DNA of 52,437 nucleotides, from contig DASRWB010000024.1 in the NCBI GenBank assembly GCA_035654775.1, positions 1 to 52,437 on the forward strand, given 5' to 3'. Source of the stretch: HKST-UBA85 sp035654775 (GTDB lineage Bacteria > Bacteroidota > Bacteroidia > Flavobacteriales > Flavobacteriaceae). How positions within the stretch are numbered: position 1 is the first letter of the stretch; each line of letters starts with the position of its first letter. Made by a program: the position numbers and the translations under genes. This document shows, piece after piece, positions 40,693-49,390 of this stretch. The notes under the pieces were generated by a model that saw only the letters and a list, made by a program, of their open reading frames with translations, ran no database searches and had not been told where the DNA came from.

Positions 40693-42552
40693 ATGAAACA
40701 AATTTACACTGTACTTTTTTTATTTTTAAGCTTTACTCTGGCAGCTCAAATTCCCTCAGGATACTACAATACCGCAACAGGCACAGGATATACTTTAAAA
40801 ACCCAATTGCACAATATCATAAACAACCATAACGACCAGGGATATGATGCTATAGATGCTTTCATAGCTACTTATGATCTGGATAATTATTATGAAACTT
40901 CAAGCAATACTATACTTGATGTGTATTCTGAAAATCCTTCCGGTACTGATCCGTACAACTTTACACCCGAAATAGATGAGTGTGGCGAGTATGATAGTGA
41001 AGGTGACTGCTACAACAAAGAACATGTCATTCCGCAATCCGTTTTCAACTCCATTTCTCCCATGCAGGGTGATGCGCATCATTTATTACCCACAGACGGC
41101 CGGGTTAACGGATTTAGAAGCAACAATCCTTACGGTCGTGTTAACGATAGTCAGCTGGTAAACCAAAGCGGAATTAACAATCCCACACAAAACGGTTCAA
41201 AATTAGGCAACAACCTAAACAGTGGTTATTCTGCTGGGTATACCAATGTTGTTTTTGAACCTATAGATGAATTCAAAGGAGATATCGCTCGCATTTATTT
41301 TTACTTTGTCACACGTTACCAAGACCAAATGAGTGCTTGGTCTGCCTATGACATGTTTGACGGAAGCAGCGATAAAGCTCTGGCTGACCCATTTTTAACC
41401 ATTTTGATGACATGGCACGAAAACGACCCGGTTTCTCAAAAAGAAATTGACCGAAACAACAACATTTATTATAACCACCAAGGAAACCGAAACCCCTTTA
41501 TTGACCATCCGGAATATGTAGCCCTTATTTGGAATGAAACAGCTGATACAGAAGCTCCTACTGCGCCCACAAACCTAGTGGCCTTAAACCCGGCAGATTC
41601 TTCCATTGAGCTCAACTGGAACGCAGCTACCGATAATATTGCCGTAGCTTCTTATGACATTTATATGGATGATATATTTCACAGCAATACTACTATGCTA
41701 TCGGCCACAATCAGTGGTTTAGCAGCAGATACCAACTACTGTTTTAAAGTCAAAGCCAAAGACCAATCCGGTAACGAATCGCCTTTTAGCAACGAAGCCT
41801 GTGAAACAACAACCAATAACGGCGCTTCCGAAAGCGATTTATTCTTTTCAGAATATATGGAAGGAAGCTCAAACAACAAAGCGCTGGAAATTGCAAACTT
41901 TACCGGAAACACAATAAATCTGGCCGATTACAGCTTAAAACTAAGCGCCAATGGAAATGCATCTTGGACCACAACCTATACTTTTCCCGTAAATGCAGAA
42001 ATACTACATCAGGATGTATATGTTATAGCCAATGGCGGATTAGCCGTTTGTACCAATGTGGTGGACAACCTAAACAACTCCATTACCGGTTTCAACGGGA
42101 ATGATGCTATTGGATTATTTAAAAACGAGGTGCTGATTGATATTATTGGCACCCTTGGCGATGCTACTGTTTTTGGCGAAAACACTACCTTGGTAAGAAA
42201 ACCCGAAATTACGGCACCTACCACTTTATTCGACACAAACCAATGGAATAATTTTCCCTCAAACACCTGTGACGATTTAGGCCAACACACACAAACACTG
42301 AGTATAAATGAAGAATCGTACCCCAAAACGGTAAAATTATTCCCGAATCCGGTGCAAAACCAGCTTACCGTTTCACTAAATGAACCCGGTTTTACCACGA
42401 TTAAAATATATACTGTTTTAGGTAAAAAAGTCATTGACATATCCACTGACCAAACCACAGTTATTAACACTTCAAACTTAGTACGAGGCGTTTATATCGT
42501 AAGTATAAAACAAGGCAAGCACCAAACAACCCAAAAATTAATAAAACAATAA
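40693..42552 (+). CDS. Secreted endonuclease I with FN3, lamin-tail and T9SS sorting domains
   Basis: The 619-residue exoenzyme has a signal peptide (1-19), an endonuclease I domain (about 25-280; CYNKEHVIPQSVFNSISPMQ, GDAHHLLPTDGRVNGFRSNN, PYG with the histidine metal site), a fibronectin type III domain (about 285-375), a lamin-tail-like domain (about 377-510; DLFFSEYMEGSSNNKALEIA) and a type A T9SS tail (about 547-619; LFPNPVQNQLTVSLN, KKVIDIS and RGVYIVSIKQ). It should degrade extracellular DNA, probably for phosphate or nucleoside supply, and be released or surface-attached through T9SS. It has a long gap but no terminator before purL. Confidence 0.95.
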   Translation: MKQIYTVLFLFLSFTLAAQIPSGYYNTATGTGYTLKTQLHNIINNHNDQGYDAIDAFIATYDLDNYYETSSNTILDVYSENPSGTDPYNFTPEIDECGEYDSEGDCYNKEHVIPQSVFNSISPMQGDAHHLLPTDGRVNGFRSNNPYGRVNDSQLVNQSGINNPTQNGSKLGNNLNSGYSAGYTNVVFEPIDEFKGDIARIYFYFVTRYQDQMSAWSAYDMFDGSSDKALADPFLTILMTWHENDPVSQKEIDRNNNIYYNHQGNRNPFIDHPEYVALIWNETADTEAPTAPTNLVALNPADSSIELNWNAATDNIAVASYDIYMDDIFHSNTTMLSATISGLAADTNYCFKVKAKDQSGNESPFSNEACETTTNNGASESDLFFSEYMEGSSNNKALEIANFTGNTINLADYSLKLSANGNASWTTTYTFPVNAEILHQDVYVIANGGLAVCTNVVDNLNNSITGFNGNDAIGLFKNEVLIDIIGTLGDATVFGENTTLVRKPEITAPTTLFDTNQWNNFPSNTCDDLGQHTQTLSINEESYPKTVKLFPNPVQNQLTVSLNEPGFTTIKIYTVLGKKVIDISTDQTTVINTSNLVRGVYIVSIKQGKHQTTQKLIKQ

Positions 42553-42617
42553 ATCAGCACAATAAAAAAACAACAAATTATCCTTTCAAAATAACTTAAA
42601 TTATCAAGGAATTGGTT

Positions 42618-42625
42618 TAAATTTG
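42618..42625 (+). promoter_or_regulatory. -7 promoter element for purL
   Basis: TAAATTTG followed by TAC matches TAnnTTTG and lies 31 nt before the purL ATG. No TTG at 17-23 nt upstream. Confidence 0.45.
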
Positions 42626-42656
42626 TACTTTCAAAACACAACTATAACTCAACCTA

Positions 42657-45600
42657 ATGATTCATTTCTTTGGAAACCAAAACAGCAAAATTTATGCTGT
42701 TCAAGCAACAAAAGAATTCACTCCCGAAACTGTACAAAAATTAACCTGGTTATTTGGCGACCAACCTAAAATAGAACAAGCATCACTGGATGCTTTTTTT
42801 ATTGGTCCGCGCGCAGCTATGATTACACCTTGGAGTACCAACGCTGTGGAAATAACCCAAAATATGGGTATAGAAAGCATTATTCGCATTGAAGAATTCA
42901 GGGCCGTAGATGAAAGTTTCAAAAACTACGACCCGATGCTATTTCAAAAGTATAAAGCGCTTACCCAAGATGTTTTTTTAGTGGCTGTTCAACCTGAGCC
43001 TGTTAAAAACATCCAAAACATTGCAGCCTATAATGCAAAAGAAGGATTAGCGCTAAGTGACGATGAAATTGGATACCTGAACAACCTTTCTGAAAAATTA
43101 GGAAGACCGCTCACCGATTCAGAAGTCTATGGTTTTGCACAAATAAATAGCGAGCACTGTCGCCACAAAATCTTCAACGGAACTTTTGTAATTGACGGTA
43201 TCGCAAAACCAAGCTCGTTATTTAAACTCATAAAAAAAACCTCAGAAACTCATCCCAACGATATTGTTTCCGCTTATAAAGATAATGTGGCGTTTATTAA
43301 AGGTCCGGTAGTAGAACTGTTTGCACCCAAGCGTGCTGATATGCCCGACTATTACCACACCAAAACGTTTGAATCTGTCATTTCCTTAAAAGCCGAAACG
43401 CATAACTTTCCTACCACAGTTGAACCCTTTAACGGCGCTGCCACTGGATCAGGTGGCGAAATCCGTGACCGTTTAGCCGGCGGAAAAGGAGCTTTACCCT
43501 TAGCCGGAACAGCTGTGTATATGACTTCGTATTCAAGAGTCGACAAAAACCGTCCTTGGGAACACAACCTGAAAGAACGTAACTGGTTGTATCAAACGCC
43601 TTTGGATATTTTAATCAAAGCTTCTAATGGAGCATCCGACTTTGGAAACAAGTTTGGACAACCTCTAATTGCCGGTTCGGTTTTCACTTTTGAACACGAC
43701 GAACAAAGTGATATTATTTCGGATACAGCCCAAAATCCTCCGCGAAAACTTGGGTTTGACAAAGTGATTATGCTCGCCGGCGGTATTGGCTATGGGAAAG
43801 CAGAACAAGCACTAAAAGACATACCCAAAACCGGCGACAAGGTAGTGCTTCTCGGTGGTGAAAACTACCGCATTGGTATGGGTGGCGCAGCCGTTTCTAG
43901 TGCTGATACAGGCGAATTTTCAACCGGAATCGAATTAAACGCCGTGCAACGTTCCAATCCCGAAATGCAAAAACGGGTAGCCAATGCTATACGCGGAATG
44001 GTTGAAAATGAAGAAAACTTTATTGTTTCTATTCACGATCACGGTGCCGGTGGTCACCTAAACTGTCTAAGTGAATTGGTTGAAGACACCGGTGGATATA
44101 TTGATTTAGACAAATTACCTGTCGGCGATCCTACACTCTCCGATAAAGAAATTATCGGAAACGAATCCCAAGAACGAATGGGTTTAGTCATTGCCGAAAA
44201 GCACTTGGAAACCCTTCTAAAAATAGCCGACAGAGAACGCTCTCCCATCTACACCGTGGGAGATGTTACCGGCGACCATAAATTCACTTTCGAATCCAAA
44301 ACCAAAGGAAGCAAACCTATGGATTTGGCTATGGAAGACATGTTTGGCAGTTCTCCAAAAACCATCATGACCGATACTACGGTAACCCGTAATTACAGCA
44401 ATATCGTTTACAATAGAAATCAATTTTACGAGTATCTGGATCAAGTACTCCAACTTGAAGCGGTAGCCTGTAAAGACTGGTTAACCAATAAAGTAGATCG
44501 TTGTGTAGGAGGTAAAGTGGCTAAACAACAATGTGTTGGCCCTTTGCAATTACCCTTAAACAATGTAGGTGTTATGGCCTTAGACTTCTGTGGCAAAGAA
44601 GGTGTGGCTACATCCATTGGCCACTCTCCTATTTCCGGATTGATTGACCCTGTGGCAGGCAGCCGGAATTCTATTACTGAAGCCTTAACAAACCTCATTT
44701 GGGCACCCTTAAAAGATGGTTTAAAAAATGTATCGCTTTCAGCAAACTGGATGTGGCCGTGCAAAAATGAAGGTGAAGACGCCCGATTATACGAGGCGGT
44801 ACAAGCCGTTTCTGAATTTGCCATAGAACTGGGCATCAATGTACCTACCGGAAAAGATTCACTTTCTATGAAACAGAAATACGCTGAAGAAGAAGTGCTT
44901 TCTCCGGGCACCGTAATTATCTCTGCAGCAGCTAATTGCATTGACATCACTAAAATAATCGAACCTGTTTTTCAAAAAAATGCAGGAGCTATCTACTACA
45001 TTAATTTATCTCAAGATCATTTCAAATTAGGTGGAAGCTCGTTTGCTCAAATTGTCAATAAAATTGGCCATGAAGCACCTACCGTAAAAAGTGCCAACTA
45101 TGTAAAAACCGTATTCAATACGATTCAGCAATTAATAATGGCCGAAAAAATTGTAGCAGGACATGACGTAGCTTCAGGAGGATTAATAACTACCTTACTG
45201 GAAATGTGTTTTGCTGATAACAATTTGGGCGCTGAACTAGATCTCACTGCTTTAGCCGAAAAAGATGCATTTAAAGTGCTATTTGCCGAAAATGCCGGAC
45301 TTGTATTTCAAGCAAAAGATGCTTCGGTTGAACCTATTTTATCCGAAGCAAAAATTGAGTTTTTCAATATCGGAAAAGTTACCGATGCCGACGTACTAAG
45401 CATCATTAATGAAAATGAAGTCTTTACCATGACCATTTCCCGATTAAGAGACATGTGGTACAAAACCTCATTTCTACTCGACCAAAATCAAACTGCAAAC
45501 GGCTTGGCAAAAACGCGTTTCGACAACTTTAAAAATCAACCGCTTCAGTATAAATTCCCTGTTCATTTTACCGGAAAACGCCCGGTTATAAATAACAACA

Positions 45601-46367
45601 ATCCTAAACCCAAAGCCGCTATTCTACGCGAAAAAGGAAGCAATTCTGAACGTGAAATGGCAAATGCCATGTATCTGGCCGGTTTTGATGTAAAAGACGT
45701 ACACATGACCGATTTAATTTCAGGACGTGAAACACTGGAAGACATTCAGTTTTTGGGTGCGGTTGGTGGTTTTTCAAATTCTGATGTGTTGGGCTCTGCT
45801 AAAGGTTGGGCCGGTGCCATAAAATATAACGAAAAGGCTAACGAAGCCATCCGAAATTTCTTTACTCGTGAAGACACTCTATCTGTAGGCATTTGTAATG
45901 GCTGCCAGCTGTGGATGGAACTGGATCTGATAAATCCGGAACATGAAGTGCACGGCAAAATGACCTTTAACGATTCGCATAAACACGAAAGCGCCTTTAC
46001 TTCGGTTACCATTCAAAAAAACAATTCGGTGATGCTTTCTTCTTTGGAAGGGGCTACTTTGGGCGTTTGGATTTCGCACGGCGAAGGAAAATTCAGTTTA
46101 CCTCTTTCTGAAGATAAATATAACATTGTAGCCAAATATGCCTATGAAAACTATCCGCATAATCCCAATGGCTCCGATTTTAGTACCGCCATGTTATGCG
46201 ATACTACAGGACGTCATCTGGTAACCATGCCACACATTGAACGCTCCACCTTTCAATGGAATTGGGCATACTATCCGCGAAACCGAAAGGACGAAGTTTC
46301 TCCCTGGTTAGAGGCTTTTGTAAACGCCAAAAAATGGATTGAGGCCAAAAACAAAAAAAGGAACTGA
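42657..46367 (+). CDS. purL: Phosphoribosylformylglycinamidine synthase (PFAS, single-chain)
   Basis: The 1236-residue enzyme converts FGAR, glutamine and ATP to FGAM in purine synthesis. Motifs: FAQINSEHCRHKIFNGTFVI, SLKAETHNFPTTVEPFNGAA, GSGGEIRDRLAGGKGALPLA, AGSVFTFEH, FIVSIHDHGAGGHLNCLSEL, and a second AIRS-type half (LGINVPTGKDSLSMKQKYAE). The C-terminal class I glutaminase has VGICNGCQLWMELDL with nucleophile Cys near residue 1080 and PHIERSTFQWNW with the catalytic His/Glu near 1192. Length is normal for the large single-chain form. The TGA stop falls inside the stem of the terminator. Confidence 0.97.
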   Translation: MIHFFGNQNSKIYAVQATKEFTPETVQKLTWLFGDQPKIEQASLDAFFIGPRAAMITPWSTNAVEITQNMGIESIIRIEEFRAVDESFKNYDPMLFQKYKALTQDVFLVAVQPEPVKNIQNIAAYNAKEGLALSDDEIGYLNNLSEKLGRPLTDSEVYGFAQINSEHCRHKIFNGTFVIDGIAKPSSLFKLIKKTSETHPNDIVSAYKDNVAFIKGPVVELFAPKRADMPDYYHTKTFESVISLKAETHNFPTTVEPFNGAATGSGGEIRDRLAGGKGALPLAGTAVYMTSYSRVDKNRPWEHNLKERNWLYQTPLDILIKASNGASDFGNKFGQPLIAGSVFTFEHDEQSDIISDTAQNPPRKLGFDKVIMLAGGIGYGKAEQALKDIPKTGDKVVLLGGENYRIGMGGAAVSSADTGEFSTGIELNAVQRSNPEMQKRVANAIRGMVENEENFIVSIHDHGAGGHLNCLSELVEDTGGYIDLDKLPVGDPTLSDKEIIGNESQERMGLVIAEKHLETLLKIADRERSPIYTVGDVTGDHKFTFESKTKGSKPMDLAMEDMFGSSPKTIMTDTTVTRNYSNIVYNRNQFYEYLDQVLQLEAVACKDWLTNKVDRCVGGKVAKQQCVGPLQLPLNNVGVMALDFCGKEGVATSIGHSPISGLIDPVAGSRNSITEALTNLIWAPLKDGLKNVSLSANWMWPCKNEGEDARLYEAVQAVSEFAIELGINVPTGKDSLSMKQKYAEEEVLSPGTVIISAAANCIDITKIIEPVFQKNAGAIYYINLSQDHFKLGGSSFAQIVNKIGHEAPTVKSANYVKTVFNTIQQLIMAEKIVAGHDVASGGLITTLLEMCFADNNLGAELDLTALAEKDAFKVLFAENAGLVFQAKDASVEPILSEAKIEFFNIGKVTDADVLSIINENEVFTMTISRLRDMWYKTSFLLDQNQTANGLAKTRFDNFKNQPLQYKFPVHFTGKRPVINNNNPKPKAAILREKGSNSEREMANAMYLAGFDVKDVHMTDLISGRETLEDIQFLGAVGGFSNSDVLGSAKGWAGAIKYNEKANEAIRNFFTREDTLSVGICNGCQLWMELDLINPEHEVHGKMTFNDSHKHESAFTSVTIQKNNSVMLSSLEGATLGVWISHGEGKFSLPLSEDKYNIVAKYAYENYPHNPNGSDFSTAMLCDTTGRHLVTMPHIERSTFQWNWAYYPRNRKDEVSPWLEAFVNAKKWIEAKNKKRN

Positions 46368-46387
46368 CAAAACAGTTCCTTTTTTTT
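46353..46387. terminator. Bidirectional intrinsic terminator between purL and tRNA-Pro
   Basis: AAAAAAAGGAACTG (46353-46366) pairs with CAGTTCCTTTTTTT (46373-46386), a 14-bp perfect stem with a 6-nt loop, flanked by A and T tracts. It spans the purL stop codon and serves the convergent tRNA-Pro. Confidence 0.92.
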
Positions 46388-46388
46388 G

Positions 46389-46463
46389 TCGGGATGACAG
46401 GATTTGAACCTGCGACCACACGGCCCCCAGCCGTGTACGCTAACCGGACTGCGCCACATCCCG
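46389..46463 (-). tRNA. tRNA-Pro (anticodon GGG)
   Basis: The minus strand folds as a tRNA: acceptor CGGGATG with CATCCCG and discriminator A, a D arm with GCGC-AGTCCGGTTAGC, anticodon stem CACGG/CCGTG around loop CTGGGGG (anticodon GGG), and the TpsiC arm with GGTTCGAATCC. CCA is not encoded. Confidence 0.95.
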
Positions 46464-46575
46464 AATTACAAAGCGCAAAAATACAAATGCTTTTTGTATT
46501 ACCATACGCTTCTTTAAAAAAATTAAGTATATTTAGTATTTTGCAGCATTGCTAATTATTTATATCTAAAATTTC

Positions 46576-48348
46576 ATGACCCATATTCAAAGACTGTTTG
46601 ATTTCCCCTATCACCAACTGGAAACACATAACCTGGAGAAAGCTTTCACTACCAAATACAACGGCGAGTGGAAATCCATTTCTTCCAAAGAATATGTAGC
46701 GCAAGCCAATGCCATTAGTAGAGCTTTACTAAAATTAGGCGTTACAAAAAACAGCAAGATAGCCGTAATCTCTTCTACTAACCGAACCGAATGGAACATT
46801 GTTGACATTGGGGTTTTACAACTGGGAGCACAAAACATACCCATATACCCTACCATTTCTCCTGAAGATTATGAATATGTATTAAACCATAGTGAAGCTG
46901 TATATTGTTTCATTTCAGATCAGGAAGTACTGGATAAAATCAATAAAGTAAAACACAACACCAAGCTTAAAGAAGTCTATTCTTTTGACCGTCTTGAAGC
47001 TTGTAAACACTACAGCGAATTACTCCAATTAGGTGAAGACGAAAGCAATCAACCCGAAGTGGAAGCCTGTAAAAAAGCCGTAAAACCGGAAGATTTAGCC
47101 ACCATCATTTACACTTCAGGTACTACCGGTAAACCCAAAGGTGTTATGTTATCCCACGGGAATATAACCAGCAATGCACTGGATGCTTCTAAAAGATTGC
47201 CCAAACTGGGAAAAGACACACGCATTCTCAGCTTTCTCCCTATTTGTCATATTTTTGAACGCGTTTTAATTTACATCTATCAATATGCCGGTACGTCTGT
47301 TTACTATGCTGAAGGCTTGGATAAAATTGGAGACAATGCCAAAGAAATAAAACCGCACCTGATGAGCGTTGTACCGCGACTTCTGGAAAAAGTGTACGAC
47401 AAAATAATGGCAAAAGGTCAGGAACTAAGCGGCATCAAAAAATTCCTTTTTTATTGGGCCGTAAACCTCGGCGAAAAATGGGAACCGTATCAAAAAAACG
47501 GATGGGTTTACGAATTTCAACTAAAAATGGCCAGAAAATTAATCTTTAGCAAATGGCAGCAAGCCTTAGGCGGAGAACTGACTACTATGGTATCAGGAAG
47601 CGCGCCGCTACAAACCCGGCTGGCGCGTATTTTTGGCGCGGCCGGTATGCAGGTCATGGAAGGATACGGATTAACAGAAACTTCACCGGTAGTCTCGGTA
47701 GGCATGTATGCAAACCACTTGTATAAAATAGGCACCGTAGGAAAACCTATAGACAACGTAGAAGTTAAAATAGCCGATGATGGCGAAATTTTGATAAAAG
47801 GTCCCAATGTAATGATGGGATACTATAAAGATGCCGAAAAAACAGCTGAAGTAATGACCGGAAAATATTTTCATACCGGCGATAAAGGCGAAATAGACAA
47901 CGACGGCTTTCTAAAAATTACCGGTAGAAAAAAAGAAATGTTCAAAACTTCAGGTGGCAAATACATCATTCCTTCCTTACTGGAAAACGAACTAAAACAA
48001 TCCCGCTTTATCGAACAGGCCATGGTCATCGGCGAAGGCGAAAAAATGCCCGCGGCACTAATTCAACCCAACTTTGAATTCGTTAAAGACTGGATGAAAA
48101 GAAAACATCTAAATACAACCCATAACAATCAAGAAATAACTCAATCCCAAGAAGTTATTAACAGAATTCAAAAAGAAGTAAACCGCTGCAACGAACACTT
48201 TGGCAAGTGGGAACAAATTAAACGATTTGAACTCACATCCGACGTCTGGTCCATAGATGACGGGCATTTAACACCAACTTTAAAAATGAAAAGAGATGTC
48301 ATAAAGGCTAGGTATCAGGATTTATACGATAAGATTTATAAACAATAA
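46576..48348 (+). CDS. fadD: Long-chain acyl-CoA synthetase (AMP-forming)
   Basis: The 590-residue ligase activates fatty acids to acyl-CoA for beta-oxidation or lipid synthesis. ANL-superfamily motifs: ATIIYTSGTTGKPKGVMLSH (P-loop-like A3), MQVMEGYGLTETSPVVSVGM (A5), YFHTGDKGEIDNDGFLKITG (A7) and GRKKEMFKTSGGKYIIPSLL (A8). The length and family features fit the long-chain (FadD15/ACSL-type) group. It is encoded close to the MarR-fadN-fadA operon but separated by a small membrane-protein gene. Confidence 0.93.
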   Translation: MTHIQRLFDFPYHQLETHNLEKAFTTKYNGEWKSISSKEYVAQANAISRALLKLGVTKNSKIAVISSTNRTEWNIVDIGVLQLGAQNIPIYPTISPEDYEYVLNHSEAVYCFISDQEVLDKINKVKHNTKLKEVYSFDRLEACKHYSELLQLGEDESNQPEVEACKKAVKPEDLATIIYTSGTTGKPKGVMLSHGNITSNALDASKRLPKLGKDTRILSFLPICHIFERVLIYIYQYAGTSVYYAEGLDKIGDNAKEIKPHLMSVVPRLLEKVYDKIMAKGQELSGIKKFLFYWAVNLGEKWEPYQKNGWVYEFQLKMARKLIFSKWQQALGGELTTMVSGSAPLQTRLARIFGAAGMQVMEGYGLTETSPVVSVGMYANHLYKIGTVGKPIDNVEVKIADDGEILIKGPNVMMGYYKDAEKTAEVMTGKYFHTGDKGEIDNDGFLKITGRKKEMFKTSGGKYIIPSLLENELKQSRFIEQAMVIGEGEKMPAALIQPNFEFVKDWMKRKHLNTTHNNQEITQSQEVINRIQKEVNRCNEHFGKWEQIKRFELTSDVWSIDDGHLTPTLKMKRDVIKARYQDLYDKIYKQ

Positions 48349-48441
48349 TTTTTCACTCTTTCTTTTTTACGCTAAACACACTCGTTTACAGTACGTTAAT
48401 TTTATTTACATTTATAATACTAACTACTAAATTTATTTATT

Positions 48442-48837
48442 ATGAGTGTAAAAAATCTTTCCGTTTCCGGAATAGTCGGAGGTGTTGTAAATTTTCTTTT
48501 AGGATGGCTCTTTTATGGAATGCTGTTCAAAGACAGTTTTCCTCAACCAGAAGAAAACCCAAATACCATGATTTTTATCTTTTTGGGCTGCCTTACCTAT
48601 TCCTTGTTTATTGCCTACATTTTCGCTCAATGGGCACAAATTAAAACCCTGGCTACCGGTGCCAAAGCCGGCGCTGTAATTGGTTTATTTATGGGGCTTT
48701 GCTACAACTTTTTCAATTTTGCAATGTCTCCCGACTGGACAACACAATTATTCTTTTTAGACACAGCCATTAGTGTGGTAATGACGGGAATTACCGGTGC
48801 CGCTATTGCTATGGTACTCGGTAAAGTAAGCCAGTAA
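48442..48837 (+). CDS. Small four-helix integral membrane protein
   Basis: The 131-residue protein has four hydrophobic stretches: about 8-27 (GIVGGVVNFLLGWLFYGML), 42-62, 74-94 and 104-126, and no clear catalytic motif. Its start MSVKNLSVSGIVGGVVNFLL and the GAKAGAVIGLFMGLCYNFFN segment recall small Bacteroidetes membrane proteins of unknown role (DUF1761-like). It lies between fadD and the MarR operator; the proximity to fatty-acid genes may be incidental. Confidence 0.7.
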   Translation: MSVKNLSVSGIVGGVVNFLLGWLFYGMLFKDSFPQPEENPNTMIFIFLGCLTYSLFIAYIFAQWAQIKTLATGAKAGAVIGLFMGLCYNFFNFAMSPDWTTQLFFLDTAISVVMTGITGAAIAMVLGKVSQ

Positions 48838-48872
48838 AAATACGCTCCTGAAAAAGGAGAAGAATTAATTCT

Positions 48873-48900
48873 AAAAATACTATGCGCGCATAGTATTTTT
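48873..48900. promoter_or_regulatory. Perfect 28-bp palindrome, probable MarR operator
   Basis: Half-site AAAAATACTATGCG (48873-48886) is followed directly by its exact reverse complement (48887-48900). It ends 4 bp before the -7 element TATCTTTG (48904-48911), covering the position of the -33 element. The MarR gene begins 30 bp downstream, so the palindrome is a strong candidate for autoregulatory repression of the beta-oxidation operon. Confidence 0.8.
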
Positions 48901-48903
48901 TTT

Positions 48904-48911
48904 TATCTTTG
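48904..48911 (+). promoter_or_regulatory. -7 promoter element for the MarR-fadN operon
   Basis: TATCTTTG matches TAnnTTTG and lies 19 nt before the MarR ATG; the palindromic operator overlaps the region where polymerase would contact the -33 element. Confidence 0.6.
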
Positions 48912-48930
48912 AAATATACCTAACAACAAA

Positions 48931-49389
48931 ATGAAAGACAAGACCATCGATTATGTATTAAGAACTACCTGGTTGGCCGTAACGAAAATGTACAACGAAG
49001 AAGCTGCAAAATTTGACAGTACCATGGCTACAGGATTTGCTTTATTAAGCATAGACCCCGAAAAAGGAACGCCTTCAACCTCACTCGGACCCAAAATGGG
49101 CATGGAAGCCACCAGCCTTTCTCGCACCTTAAAAGCTATGGAAGAAAAAGGTTTAATCGTCAGAAAACCCAATCCCGAAGATGGCCGTGGTGTACTTATT
49201 CACCTTACCGATTTTGGCAAGGAAAAACGCGCCTATTCCAGAGAACGCGTAATCACTTTCAATGAAACTATTAAAAAAAATATATCCGAAGAAAAAATGA
49301 ACCACTTCTATGAGGTGGCAGAACTCATAAACAACATGATTTCCAATAAAAAAATATACCATTTAAACGATAACGTATTTTTAAAGTAA
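48931..49389 (+). CDS. MarR family transcriptional regulator
   Basis: A 152-residue winged-helix regulator: LGPKMGMEATSLSRTLKAME (recognition helix), EKGLIVRKPNPEDGRGVLIH (wing) and LTDFGKEKRAYSRERVITFN. It is the first gene of an operon with fadN, a four-helix-bundle gene and fadA, starting one base before fadN. It probably represses this fatty-acid operon by binding the palindrome upstream and is released by acyl-CoA or a similar ligand; this is inference from context. Confidence 0.92.
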   Translation: MKDKTIDYVLRTTWLAVTKMYNEEAAKFDSTMATGFALLSIDPEKGTPSTSLGPKMGMEATSLSRTLKAMEEKGLIVRKPNPEDGRGVLIHLTDFGKEKRAYSRERVITFNETIKKNISEEKMNHFYEVAELINNMISNKKIYHLNDNVFLK

Positions 49390-49390
49390 A

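Noticed and set aside
44441..44950. Long open frame antisense to purL (169 codons)
   Set aside because: It lies fully within the purL coding frame, lacks any recognisable domain and is expected from codon bias on the opposite strand; the other antisense frames in purL and the endonuclease gene were rejected likewise.
48845..48859. Weak hairpin CTCCT/AGGAG after the four-helix membrane-protein gene
   Set aside because: Only 5 bp of stem and no T tract; not a credible terminator.
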